From Halopseudomonas sp002296055 (GTDB lineage: Bacteria > Pseudomonadota > Gammaproteobacteria > Pseudomonadales > Pseudomonadaceae), in assembly GCF_050876985.1 (NCBI RefSeq), contig NZ_JBPAPP010000001.1: a stretch of 64,000 bases of DNA. One strand, 5' to 3'. The stretch's first letter is position 1; every line of letters starts with the position of its first letter. The notes beneath the pieces were generated by a model. The model ran no database searches and was not told where the DNA came from. It worked only from the letters and a program-made list of their open reading frames with translations. Below are positions 52,976 through 61,987 of this stretch, piece after piece. The position numbers and the translations under genes were made by a program.

Positions 52976-54160
52976 ATGGAACACACCTTTCTCAGTTGTA
53001 CCGCAAGCAATGCCGATCTGGAGTGGCTGGAAGCCGCGCTGGCGCCGCTGGGCCAGCTGCTGCGGGTTGGCGAAACCTTCGATGAGCTGCTTGGCATGCT
53101 GGACGCGACTGGCGCGTCGCTGGTGTTCATCGGTGTTGATCGTGACCATCTGACAGCCCAGTGCGCGTTGATCGAAAGTTTGATCGAGGCCCGTCCGCTG
53201 CTGGCGGTGGTGGCGCTGGGCGATGGCTTTGACAACCAGTTGGTGATTGGCGCGATGCGCGCCGGTGCCCGTGACTTTATTACCTTTGGACTGCGCAGCA
53301 GCGAAGTGCTGGGCCTGGTACGGCGGCTTACCCGGCGTTTGCCGCAACTGCCGGTAAGTCGGGACCAAGGGGCGCTGACCTTGCTCTATGGCGCACAGCC
53401 CGATCCGGACGCCGCGCTGGTGGCATCGCATCTGGCGCTCGGGTTGCAGCGCGAGCAGCGCGTTCTGTTTGTGGATCTGGGCGTGCCCCATGGCGAAAGC
53501 ATGGACATCCTCGGCCTGGAAATGAACTTTGTTTTTGCCGACGCGGTGCGCAACATGCGCCGCCTGGACTCGAACCTGATCGACAGCGCCTTTACCCGTC
53601 ACCCAAGCGGGCTGCGCGTGCTGCCCTTGGGGCGTGACAACACTGAGCTGGAGCACTTCAACTCTTCCGAGCTGTTCCTGCTGCTGGGAGCCTTGCGGCA
53701 AAACTTTGACCAGGTCGTGGTCAACCTTTGCGGGCAGCGTGATAGCGAGGTGCTGCGCACCTTCATCAGCAATGGTGAGGCGCTCTACTGGTACATCGAC
53801 CAGAGTGTGTCCAACTGCCGTCGCAATCTAGAGTTGCTGCAAGCCTGGCGTGACAAGGGCCTGAAGATGGCCAGTGCGCGTCTGCTGGTCGACCGTTATC
53901 TGGATGGCGTTGCGCCCGACCTCAAGGCTTTGGCGCGCACCTACGAACTGCCGGTGGCTGCCTCGTTCGCGCATAGCCCGGCGGTGCGTCTGAACGTCAA
54001 GAATCAGGGACGGGCAGTGTTTGATCTGGCGCCACGTGATCCTCTGGGCAAGGCGCTCAGTCGGTTTGCCGCTACCCTGGCGCAGCCGCGCGCGGGTGCT
54101 GAGCCCGCCGCGGCCGGATCGCCTGGGCTGCTGGGCCGCTTGCTCGGGAGTGCCAGATGA
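52976..54160 (+). CDS. tadZ: TadZ/CpaE pilus-localisation protein with degenerate P-loop
   Basis: 394 residues. An atypical receiver-like domain (1-125) is followed by a ParA/MinD-like ATPase domain. The usual Walker A GK[ST] is absent: the equivalent loop reads LLYGAQPDPDAALVASHLA. VLFVDLGVPHGESMDILGLE and VVVNLCGQRDSEVLRTF are the later parts of the fold. TadZ proteins mark the assembly site at a pole, and several relatives also have altered P-loops. The stop overlaps the tadA start. Confidence 0.9.
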   Translation: MEHTFLSCTASNADLEWLEAALAPLGQLLRVGETFDELLGMLDATGASLVFIGVDRDHLTAQCALIESLIEARPLLAVVALGDGFDNQLVIGAMRAGARDFITFGLRSSEVLGLVRRLTRRLPQLPVSRDQGALTLLYGAQPDPDAALVASHLALGLQREQRVLFVDLGVPHGESMDILGLEMNFVFADAVRNMRRLDSNLIDSAFTRHPSGLRVLPLGRDNTELEHFNSSELFLLLGALRQNFDQVVVNLCGQRDSEVLRTFISNGEALYWYIDQSVSNCRRNLELLQAWRDKGLKMASARLLVDRYLDGVAPDLKALARTYELPVAASFAHSPAVRLNVKNQGRAVFDLAPRDPLGKALSRFAATLAQPRAGAEPAAAGSPGLLGRLLGSAR

Positions 54161-55401
54161 TGATGGACACGGTGTTTGGTGAAACCCGCAATGCCAGCGA
54201 GACGCAAAGCCTCAAGTCACGGTTGCATCGCTACCTGATTGACCTCCTTGAAGACGAGGACGAAAACCTGCTGGAGGGCCAGCGTGGGCGGCTTATGCAG
54301 TTTATCGGCGACAACGTGGCGGACTTCGTGCAGCGGCGCCAGCTGGCGTTGTCGCGCTACGAGGTTGATCGGCTGACCGAAGAGCTGGCTGACGAGCTGA
54401 CCGGTTTTGGTCCTCTGGAGGTGCTACTGCGCGATCCGGCGGTAACGGAAATTCTGGTCAACGGCCCGCATCGCCTGTTCATTGAACGTCAGGGGGTGTT
54501 GCACCAAAGCGACCTGCGCTTTATGGACAATCAACACTTGCTGCGGGTTATCCAGCGCATTCTGGCGCCGATAGGCCGACGGCTGGATGAGTCATCACCG
54601 ATGGTAGATGCACGGATGCCTGATGGCAGCCGGATTAACGCGGTGATACCGCCCATTGCCCTGGATGGGCCCTGTCTGTCGGTGCGCAAGTTTCGGCAGG
54701 ACCTGTTGCGTAGCGCTGACCTGCTGGCCTCGCGCTCATTGAACAGCGAGATACTGGAGTTTCTGCGCCATGCCGTGGCGCGGCGTTGCAATGTCCTGGT
54801 CAGCGGCGGCACCGGCACCGGCAAGACCACCATGCTGAATCTGCTGAGCCAACTGGTCGACAGCCGTGAGCGCATTGTCACCATTGAGGATACCGCCGAG
54901 CTTCAGCTCAAGCATGACCACGTGGTGCGGCTGGAAACCCGGCCGCCGAATGCCGACGGGCATGGTGAAGTGGCCGCCCGGGACCTGGTGCGTAACGCGC
55001 TGCGCATGCGCCCGGATCGCATCATTCTGGGTGAGATTCGCGGCGTGGAGGTGCTCGATGTGCTGACGGCGATGAACACTGGCCACGATGGCTCGATGAG
55101 CACCCTGCATGCCAACAACGCGCAGGACGCCCTGCTGCGACTTGAAACCCTGGTGGGGCTGTCCGGGGTGCGGGTGGCGGAGCAAACCATGCGTCAGACC
55201 ATCTGCTCGGCAATTGATGTGGTCATTCAGCTGACCCGTCAGGCGAATGGCCGGCGTTGTGTCAGCGAGGTTGTCGAGGTGGTTGGCCTGCGGGATAACC
55301 AGTACGTCATCAACACACTGTTTCGGCTGGATGGTCGGGGTGATGAGTTCCTGCGCGATGCTGCCCACCCAGCCGGCGACAAGCTGCGCCAGGCACTCTA
55401 G
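54157..55401 (+). CDS. tadA: Tad pilus assembly ATPase TadA/CpaF
   Basis: 414-residue hexameric secretion ATPase that powers Flp assembly. Walker A is VSGGTGTGKTTMLN (about residues 213-226), Asp box IVTIEDTAELQL, Walker B DRIILGEIRG and His box GHDGSMSTLHANNAQDALLR. Three ATG codons in a row at 54157 make the exact start ambiguous by two residues. Confidence 0.96.
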   Translation: MMMDTVFGETRNASETQSLKSRLHRYLIDLLEDEDENLLEGQRGRLMQFIGDNVADFVQRRQLALSRYEVDRLTEELADELTGFGPLEVLLRDPAVTEILVNGPHRLFIERQGVLHQSDLRFMDNQHLLRVIQRILAPIGRRLDESSPMVDARMPDGSRINAVIPPIALDGPCLSVRKFRQDLLRSADLLASRSLNSEILEFLRHAVARRCNVLVSGGTGTGKTTMLNLLSQLVDSRERIVTIEDTAELQLKHDHVVRLETRPPNADGHGEVAARDLVRNALRMRPDRIILGEIRGVEVLDVLTAMNTGHDGSMSTLHANNAQDALLRLETLVGLSGVRVAEQTMRQTICSAIDVVIQLTRQANGRRCVSEVVEVVGLRDNQYVINTLFRLDGRGDEFLRDAAHPAGDKLRQAL

Positions 55402-55414
55402 AACGGAGGTGACG

Positions 55415-56296
55415 ATGAACCTGCCGATACTCTTGGGATTGTGCTGTGTGCTCTGCCTGCTGGCCGGCGTGCGGCTGCTGCAGCACAGCGCGAGTCAAGC
55501 CGATATGGAGCGCGTGCTGCAGCGCTTGAGTGGAGCCCGTGCGACCGCAGCAGGCAAGCGGCGACTGGGTCGCTGGGAGCGCCTGCTGTTGCGCGCGGGC
55601 ATGCAGCTTCCTTTCTATGCGGTGGTGGCGCTGCTGGGCGGCTGGTTGGTGCTGGTGCTGCTTGGCCTAGCACTGGGTGGACTGAGCGCAGCAGCGCTGG
55701 CCCTGGTGGTACCTCCGCTGCTGGCCTACCTCTACGCCAGCGTACGCTACCGCCGGCGGATCGGGCGCATGATTCAGCAGTTGCCGGCGCTGCTGGACCA
55801 CATCATTCGCAGTCTCAAGTCCGGGCGCACGCTGGGCGATGCCATGCTACTGGCCATGCACAATAGCCCGGCGCCGTTGCACGATGCCCTGGTGCGCACG
55901 CGCAACAGCGTGGAGATGGGCGTGCCGCTGGCCGAGGCTACTGAAGACTTTGCGCGTATCTACGAGCGCGACGAGTTCCATATTCTGGCCCTCGGTGTCC
56001 AGGTAAATCAGCAGTACGGTGGCAACGCCAGCGAGTTGCTGGAAAACCTGATTTCAATGATCCGAGATCGAGACCGTGCCTCTCGCCAGTTGCGAGCGAT
56101 GACCGGCGAGACCCGCGTCAGTGCGGTGGTTTTGGCCGGGATGCCGGTGGCGCTGGCCGTGTACATTCTGGCGTCCAATCCAGCTTTCATGCTGGGCCTG
56201 TGGGAATCCGCCGAGGGTCGCCTGCTGCTGCTGTGTGCACTGCTGCTGCAGTGCCTGGGCTGTCTGTTTCTTTGGCGCATGCTGAGGAGTATCTGA
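55415..56296 (+). CDS. tadB: Tad inner-membrane protein TadB
   Basis: 293 residues, GspF-like. Hydrophobic segments lie at the N-terminus (LPILLGLCCVLCLLAGV), about residues 70-105 and 245-285. A cytoplasmic T2SSF domain is between them: PALLDHIIRSLKSGRTLGDAM and FHILALGVQVNQQYGGNASE. GGAGG precedes the ATG at 55415, which is preferred over an upstream start inside tadA. Confidence 0.94.
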   Translation: MNLPILLGLCCVLCLLAGVRLLQHSASQADMERVLQRLSGARATAAGKRRLGRWERLLLRAGMQLPFYAVVALLGGWLVLVLLGLALGGLSAAALALVVPPLLAYLYASVRYRRRIGRMIQQLPALLDHIIRSLKSGRTLGDAMLLAMHNSPAPLHDALVRTRNSVEMGVPLAEATEDFARIYERDEFHILALGVQVNQQYGGNASELLENLISMIRDRDRASRQLRAMTGETRVSAVVLAGMPVALAVYILASNPAFMLGLWESAEGRLLLLCALLLQCLGCLFLWRMLRSI

Positions 56297-56297
56297 G

Positions 56298-57176
56298 ATG
56301 CATCCGGTCTTGATTCTGGCCCTGCTGCTGTTTGTTGGCGCGCTGCTCATGCTGGGATTGCAGGTACGCGAATACCTGTCCAGCCGCCATGTGCTGCAGC
56401 GCCTGGCCAGCGGTGCCGGTCACGCTGCGGTCAGGCGCAAAGGCATCAACAGCGCCGCGCTGGCGGCGCAGGCCAAGCGTCTGGATGGCGAAACCCTGCT
56501 GTTGCTGGACCGCCTCGGCTGGCGCAAGAGTCGCGAGCGGACGCTCTTCTATACGGTTCAGTACGCGCTGCCGGTGTTGCTGATGCTGCTGGTGGTGCTC
56601 TGGCAGCTGCTGGGCAACCACACGGAGATGCCGTGGATCGGCCCGTTGGCAGCCCTGGGCATTGGCTACCTGATTCCCAAGCGCTTGCTGGCGCGCGCTG
56701 TCGCCGCGCGGCAACAGCAGCTGGCAGACGAGGTGTCGACCATGATTCCGCTGCTGCGAATGTTGTTCGAGGTCGGCATGACGGTTGAACAGGCGCTGCG
56801 TGTATTGGTGCGTGACGGCAAGCATATCCTGCCTCAGATGACCCGCGAACTGCAGTGGATGCTGCAACGGGTGGACGGCGGCATGGGGCTGTCGCAAGAG
56901 CTGCGGCGCAGCGCCGAGTTGCTGGATGTGGATGCGGTGACCGACTGTTTCGCAATCCTGGAGCAGCTGGTTGGGCAGGGCGGCGGCGCCATGGCCTCGT
57001 TGCTGTCGCTCAAGCAGTTACTGGATGACCGACGGATGACCACGCTGCAGGAGCGCGTGTCGAAGATGTCGGCAAAGATGTCCGTCGTGATGATCTCCTT
57101 CCTGTTTCCGGCCTTGTTGATTGTGCTGGCCGGTCCCGGATTTATTGCCATATTCAAAGCGCTGGGAGCAATGTGA
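56298..57176 (+). CDS. tadC: Tad inner-membrane protein TadC
   Basis: 292 residues, paralogous to TadB and probably its partner in the inner-membrane platform. Membrane segments are near residues 3-22, 85-125 and at the C-terminus (VVMISFLFPALLIVLAGPGF). The T2SSF-like core has MIPLLRMLFEVGMTVEQALR and CFAILEQLVGQGGGAMASL. It starts one base after the tadB stop. Confidence 0.94.
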   Translation: MHPVLILALLLFVGALLMLGLQVREYLSSRHVLQRLASGAGHAAVRRKGINSAALAAQAKRLDGETLLLLDRLGWRKSRERTLFYTVQYALPVLLMLLVVLWQLLGNHTEMPWIGPLAALGIGYLIPKRLLARAVAARQQQLADEVSTMIPLLRMLFEVGMTVEQALRVLVRDGKHILPQMTRELQWMLQRVDGGMGLSQELRRSAELLDVDAVTDCFAILEQLVGQGGGAMASLLSLKQLLDDRRMTTLQERVSKMSAKMSVVMISFLFPALLIVLAGPGFIAIFKALGAM

Positions 57177-57898
57177 TGAAGCCTGTGTTGATGGTGTTGA
57201 CGTTGTTGGTCTTGACCGGCTGCGCTGCTGGCGGTTCGCACACGGGGGATTGGGCCTCGTCGGCGCCTTCAGTGCCCGCGTGCAAGCCGCTGGACAGTGA
57301 CCAGGAGCTGGTCGCCAACATGGCTCAGCAGATGGTTGAGCAGGGACAGATGCACGCCGCGCTGGCGACCCTTGATCAACTGCCGCTGGCTTTGCCCGAA
57401 GTGCGCATGCGCAAGGCTCGCCTGATGCGCGCCCTGGACATGCCGCAGGCCGAACCCCTGTATCGCAGTCTGCTTGATACTTGCCTGGTGGCGCAGGGCA
57501 AACATGGACTGGGTTTGCTGGCGGCGGCGCGTAACGAGCTGCCGGAGGCGGCTGAGCAGCTCCAGGCGGCGGTGCGCCTTGCGCCAACCGACAGCGGTAT
57601 GCGCAATGACCTGGGGGTACTGCTGATGCGCCAGCGCCAGCTCGACGCGGCCTATTTCGAGCTGATGACGGCGCTGCAATTGAGCAAGGGTGGCAGTCGA
57701 GCGGCAGATAACCTGCTGGCGCTGCTGCTGTACCAGGACCGCTGGCAAGAGGCTGGATCGGTGGCAAATGACTACGCATTGCCGGCTAGCCGCTTTCAGG
57801 CCGCGCAAGCCAAAGCCGAGCGTATGCGACAGCAGGACCGCGACGCTAGCGTCGCCGATGCGCGCGTTGCCAGCAATCAACTGAGTCGTCTGGATTAG
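57176..57898 (+). CDS. tadD: TPR lipoprotein TadD
   Basis: 240 residues. The signal ends in a lipobox LTG-Cys (MKPVLMVLTLLVLTGCAAGG). A tetratricopeptide-type helical region follows, with APTDSGMRNDLGVLLMRQRQ and LDAAYFELMTALQLSKGGSRAADNLL split around repeat boundaries. It is probably a pilotin-like factor for the RcpA secretin. The ATG at 57176 overlaps the tadC stop; a GTG one codon earlier is possible. Confidence 0.9.
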   Translation: MKPVLMVLTLLVLTGCAAGGSHTGDWASSAPSVPACKPLDSDQELVANMAQQMVEQGQMHAALATLDQLPLALPEVRMRKARLMRALDMPQAEPLYRSLLDTCLVAQGKHGLGLLAAARNELPEAAEQLQAAVRLAPTDSGMRNDLGVLLMRQRQLDAAYFELMTALQLSKGGSRAADNLLALLLYQDRWQEAGSVANDYALPASRFQAAQAKAERMRQQDRDASVADARVASNQLSRLD

Positions 57899-57924
57899 GG
57901 GTAATGAACCCCGAGGAGAGGTGT

Positions 57925-58179
57925 ATGACCGCCATTAAAACAGTGGTTACCCTGGTTAGCGCGCTGCTGCTGTCCCCGTTGCTCATGGCGGAGGAAACCG
58001 CTGAGCGCACGGCCACCGAGCGCTGGCTCGAGTTGCAGCGTAGTGGCCTGCAGGCGTCAGCCAAGGCGCAGGCGGCAACGCCTGCCGAGCGTGAGCTGGC
58101 ACTGCAGCGCTGGCTTGATAATCAGCATCCGATACCCGAGTACTTCCAGCAGGATGTGGAAGGTGAGCTGGAGCGCTGA
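57925..58179 (+). CDS. Small exported DUF3613-type protein
   Basis: 84 residues. The signal peptide TAIKTVVTLVSALLLSPLLMA is cleaved near residue 22. A charged helical part follows (ATERWLELQRSGLQASA and the end PIPEYFQQDVEGELE). GGAGAGG precedes the ATG at 57925. A small gene of this type sits between tadD and fppA in Pseudomonas tad loci. The function is unknown. Confidence 0.75.
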   Translation: MTAIKTVVTLVSALLLSPLLMAEETAERTATERWLELQRSGLQASAKAQAATPAERELALQRWLDNQHPIPEYFQQDVEGELER

Positions 58180-58180
58180 C

Positions 58181-58681
58181 TCAGGTCAGGGTCAGAACCG
58201 AGACGGCAAAGCCGATGAACAGAAATGGCGCATACGGTGCCCGCTTGAGATGTTGCGGCCCCAGCATGGGTATCCACCGCTGCAGGGTGGCAGGTAGGTG
58301 CGGCCAGAGCGTGCCGGCGCCAGCGGTCCAGATCAGCACTGCTAGTGCCGCGCCGCAGACGCTCCAGAGCAGCGTGTGCGGTGTACCAAGCAGAGCAACG
58401 GCCAGCAGCAGTTTGACGTCGGCGGCGCCCAGGCGGTTGAGCAGGTATCCCGGCAGGCTCAAGGCCAACGCCGCAGCTACCGCCACCGCTGCCTGCCACG
58501 GCGAGGCCCCGAGCAGGGTCTGGCCGAACCCGAGCAGATACAGCAGGCCTGCGGCGCTAGCGCCCAGTGTCAACAGGTTGGAAATGCGCTTTTGCCGAGC
58601 GTCCTGGCAGGCGCATAGCGCCATCCAAAGAATAAGTACAACATCCATGTGCGCAACCGGCGGCAGAGGAGAGGCAGACAT
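58181..58681 (-). CDS. fppA: Type IVb prepilin peptidase FppA/TadV
   Basis: 166 residues, an integral-membrane aspartyl protease of the short CpaA type. The first catalytic Asp is in ACQDARQKRISN and the second in LGAADVKLLLAVALLG (G-x-x-D family motif). About five hydrophobic segments are present. The start is uncertain: 58681 or an inner ATG at 58648 that gives 155 residues. It cleaves the Flp prepilin and TadE/F-like subunits. It is convergent with the DUF3613 gene. Confidence 0.9.
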   Translation of the reverse strand: MSASPLPPVAHMDVVLILWMALCACQDARQKRISNLLTLGASAAGLLYLLGFGQTLLGASPWQAAVAVAAALALSLPGYLLNRLGAADVKLLLAVALLGTPHTLLWSVCGAALAVLIWTAGAGTLWPHLPATLQRWIPMLGPQHLKRAPYAPFLFIGFAVSVLTLT

Positions 58682-58723
58682 GTTACCAGCACTCGCAGTC
58701 TGTGCGCAGCGGAGCCAGTGGTG

Positions 58724-61444
58724 ATGAACTGGCTGAAGCTGGCGACCGGGCGTCTTGGCCCCGGAGCGGTCTCGCAGGAGGCGTGCACCGATGGCCCCGA
58801 GGCGCAGGATCTGGTGCTGCGCTTTGATGAGCAGGGCCGTGTCGTGTTTTGCAGCATGCCGCTACTCAAGTTGCTCAGTGTGGATGTGATGCACTCCCCG
58901 GGTGACTTGAGCTGCTACCTGGCGCGGCCGGCGCCCTGGCTTGATGGCGACCCGGCCCAGTGGCCCGCGCAGCTGCCGACGTTGGTATTCCGTGACCGTC
59001 ATAATGGCGAACTGCATGCGCGCGGCTGCATGCGCTGCGATGCCAATGGCTGGTACATGCTGCTGTTTGATGTATCTGATCTGGCGGTCGCCTTGGAGCG
59101 ACGGGAGTCCAGAGCTGCACTGTTGGACCAGGTGTTGGGCCAGTCAGCCAGGTTGCGAGAGCTGTCGGCGCTGCAACTGGAACAGGCGACCTGTGACTGG
59201 CTTGAAGGGCTCGTGCTGCGTTTGCACATACCCTGGTTGGGGTTGTGTCTGGCCGAAGGGCAGGATGTAAGGCTGTATCAGAGCATGGGCACGGGGAGCG
59301 GCGGCCCGGTCGCGCATTACGATGATCGGCAGCTGGCGTCGCTGGTCCGGCCGCTGCAGTGGCAACGGCAAGGTGGCCAACAGGTGATGATCGGTGACAT
59401 CGGTTGCTGGATTGTGCCGTACGGGTCCCACGGCATGGTCGAGGCCTGGCTGGTGTGCGCTGAATACGACGCTGCCAGGCAGGCGCCTCAACTCTCTGCC
59501 GGCGATTGGCAGCAACTGCTTGGCTGGTTTGTCGGGCCACTGCTGCAGCAACGCTACCAGCAGCGCCAGAGCAACGAATTGGCGCGCTCTGCGGTGCTGC
59601 AGCGCGTGCTGGGTAGTGGCTGGTGGGAATACGACCCGGCTGAACGCAGCCTGCTGCTGTCTGATGCGTTGGTGCAGCAACTGAACCTGGGGCGGACCTC
59701 CATGGCGATCAGTCGCGAGCAGTGGCTGGCCTTGATTGATCCGGTAGATCGCGAGGAGCTATTAGTGCGTCTGACCGACGCCGAGAAGCAGCGCGGGACG
59801 CTGAATCTGTCGCTGCGACTGGGCCCAGCCGGCGCGCAGCGCTGGTACCGTCTGCAGGCTGAGTTTGCTGGCAGCGGCCGCCATCGCCGCCTGATCGGCT
59901 ATGCCCTTGAGATCGATGACATCAAACGCAAGGAAGCAGAGGCCGCGACTGCAAATGCGCGCCTCAGCAGTCTGCTGGATACCGCACCTGCCTTTATCTA
60001 CGTGCAGCGCTGTGATGATGGTGCGCTGCAAACCAGCTACTGCAGTGACAGCTTGCAGGCGGTGCTGGGTTGGCGGCTCTCTGACTTCGAGCAAGAGCCG
60101 CTGTCTGCCAAGGTTCATCCGGAGGACCAGGCACGCTTTTTCGCGCGCACCCGCCAACTGCTGCAGGAAGGGGTTTCCCATGGCCGCTATCGGCTCCGTG
60201 ATAGTGCCGGCCGATATCACTGGATGCTCGATGAAGCCAAGCTGCTGCGTGACGAGAAGGGGTTGCCACTGGAGGTAGTGGGGCTGTTGCTGGACGTCAC
60301 CGAGGTGATCGAGGCCACCGAAAAAGTGCGCGAAAGTGAGGAGCGCTACCGGGTGTTGGTAGAAGACTCGCCGGCTCTGATTTGCCGCTACCGCCCTGAC
60401 CTGAGCGTCAGCTTTGTCAATCAGACGATGCGCAAGGTGCTGGCCTCCTTTGGCGAGGACGCCGAAGACTTCAACCTCTCCCGGTACCTCAGCGCCGAGC
60501 AGCAAACGATGTTCTGTCAGCGCCTGCGTGAGCTGACGCCAGAGCACCCCGTCAGCATAACCGAGGTGAGGCTGGAACTGCCGGGTCAGCAGCACGCCTG
60601 GCTGGTCTGGGCCGATCGCGGGTTATTTGACGAGACCGGGGTATTGGTAGAAGTGCAGGCGGTAGGGCGTGACAACACCGAAGTGCACCGTACCCGTCAG
60701 CAGTTGTATCAAAGCGCCAAGATGGCAACTCTGGGCGAGATGTCGACCGGCCTTGCGCATGAAATCAACCAGCCGTTGAACGTCATGCGCATGGCGGTAG
60801 CTAACTTGCTGGCGCGGCGGCAGCGAGGAACCCTGGACGACGACTACTTAAGCGAGAAGTTGCAGCGTATTGAAAGCCAGGTTGCCCGTGCGGCCAAGAT
60901 TGTTGAGCACGTACGGGTGTTTGGGCGGCGCTCGGACGTCGATGGCGCAGCCTTTGAGCCTCACCAGGCCGTTGAGGGCGCCTTGTCTTTGTTGACTGAG
61001 GGGTTGGAGAAGCGCGGCGTGGCGCTCGTGCTGGATGTGCCGCCGATGCCCTCGGTTGTTGGCCATGGCGACAGGCTGGAGCAGGTGCTGATCAACCTGG
61101 TACTCAACGCCCAGTATGTCCTGCAAAAACGGCAGGAGGCGGACGCCGACTTCAAGCCGCAGATATGGCTGCGGGCCAAGGTGGTTGCAGAGCATGTCTG
61201 TCTGGAGGTTGAGGACAATGGCGGTGGTATCGACCCGCATGTCATTGATCGCTTGTTTGAGCCGTTTTTTACTACCAAGCCGGTTGGCGAAGGTACCGGC
61301 CTGGGGCTGTCCGTCAGCTATGGAATCATCAAGCAGATGGGCGGTGAACTGCGTGCCGAAAACCGCAGCGACGGAGCCTGCTTCGTCATTGAGTTGCCCT
61401 TGGGTAGCACTGCTGACTCTGAGCCTGAGACGTCGGCGGATTAA
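58724..61444 (+). CDS. pprA: PprA-like multi-PAS sensor histidine kinase
   Basis: 906 residues, soluble, with no membrane segment. Several PAS-type regions lie between 30 and 630 (for example LRFDEQGRVVFCSMPLLKLL, FIYVQRCDDG, VHPEDQARFFARTRQLLQ, YRVLVEDSPALICRY). A HisKA domain has the phospho-accepting His679 in LGEMSTGLAHEINQPLNVMR. The HATPase domain has N-box NLVLNAQYVL, G1 EDNGGGIDPHV and G2 GEGTGLGLSVSYGI. The ATG at 58724 follows GGAG. PprA is the partner of PprB. Confidence 0.9.
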   Translation: MNWLKLATGRLGPGAVSQEACTDGPEAQDLVLRFDEQGRVVFCSMPLLKLLSVDVMHSPGDLSCYLARPAPWLDGDPAQWPAQLPTLVFRDRHNGELHARGCMRCDANGWYMLLFDVSDLAVALERRESRAALLDQVLGQSARLRELSALQLEQATCDWLEGLVLRLHIPWLGLCLAEGQDVRLYQSMGTGSGGPVAHYDDRQLASLVRPLQWQRQGGQQVMIGDIGCWIVPYGSHGMVEAWLVCAEYDAARQAPQLSAGDWQQLLGWFVGPLLQQRYQQRQSNELARSAVLQRVLGSGWWEYDPAERSLLLSDALVQQLNLGRTSMAISREQWLALIDPVDREELLVRLTDAEKQRGTLNLSLRLGPAGAQRWYRLQAEFAGSGRHRRLIGYALEIDDIKRKEAEAATANARLSSLLDTAPAFIYVQRCDDGALQTSYCSDSLQAVLGWRLSDFEQEPLSAKVHPEDQARFFARTRQLLQEGVSHGRYRLRDSAGRYHWMLDEAKLLRDEKGLPLEVVGLLLDVTEVIEATEKVRESEERYRVLVEDSPALICRYRPDLSVSFVNQTMRKVLASFGEDAEDFNLSRYLSAEQQTMFCQRLRELTPEHPVSITEVRLELPGQQHAWLVWADRGLFDETGVLVEVQAVGRDNTEVHRTRQQLYQSAKMATLGEMSTGLAHEINQPLNVMRMAVANLLARRQRGTLDDDYLSEKLQRIESQVARAAKIVEHVRVFGRRSDVDGAAFEPHQAVEGALSLLTEGLEKRGVALVLDVPPMPSVVGHGDRLEQVLINLVLNAQYVLQKRQEADADFKPQIWLRAKVVAEHVCLEVEDNGGGIDPHVIDRLFEPFFTTKPVGEGTGLGLSVSYGIIKQMGGELRAENRSDGACFVIELPLGSTADSEPETSAD

Positions 61445-61588
61445 TACCAAAGGGAGGTTGAGACTGCAGTATGTGGGTTGCTACCGTCGTGCAGAAGACC
61501 GGGTGCTGTGGCGCCGCGGGCGATAGTTAATCCGCGATGTTGTCTGCCCAAGACGGGCCGGCGCTGATCCTGGACGGAGGAGTTTTAT

Positions 61589-61987
61589 ATGTCACATAAA
61601 TCAGTATTGGTAGTTGACGACGAGGCCGACATCCTCCTGGAACTGGATGAGTTTCTGACGACCATGGGGGTCAGGTGCGTTTGTGCCAGCAGCGTGGCGG
61701 AGGCGATGCAGTGCCTGCAGCAAAATGCGGATATCTGCCTGATCATCACCGACCTACGCATGCCGGAACAAAGCGGGCTGCGGCTGATTCAGATGCTCAA
61801 GGACGGTCGCGCCGAACAGCCGCTGCCGATCATCGTAACGTCGGGCCATGCCGATATGGCGGACGTCATCACGTTGTTTCGTAGCGGCGTTGTCGACTTT
61901 CTGCCCAAGCCGATCTACTTCGATCACTTGATCGAATTGCTGGAGCGTTTTGTCCCCGGTTACAGCAGCGCGCTGCCGACCTCATAG
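61589..61987 (+). CDS. Single-domain response regulator (receiver only)
   Basis: 132 residues with a complete receiver: acidic pair Asp10-Asp11, phospho-acceptor Asp55 (LIITDLRMPEQSG), Thr/Ser in VTSGHADMA and Lys in FLPKPIYF. There is no output domain. GGAGGAG precedes the ATG at 61589. It lies 144 bases behind pprA and may compete with PprB for phosphate or act as a phosphate sink. The last six bases overlap the end of the convergent esterase gene. Confidence 0.9.
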   Translation: MSHKSVLVVDDEADILLELDEFLTTMGVRCVCASSVAEAMQCLQQNADICLIITDLRMPEQSGLRLIQMLKDGRAEQPLPIIVTSGHADMADVITLFRSGVVDFLPKPIYFDHLIELLERFVPGYSSALPTS

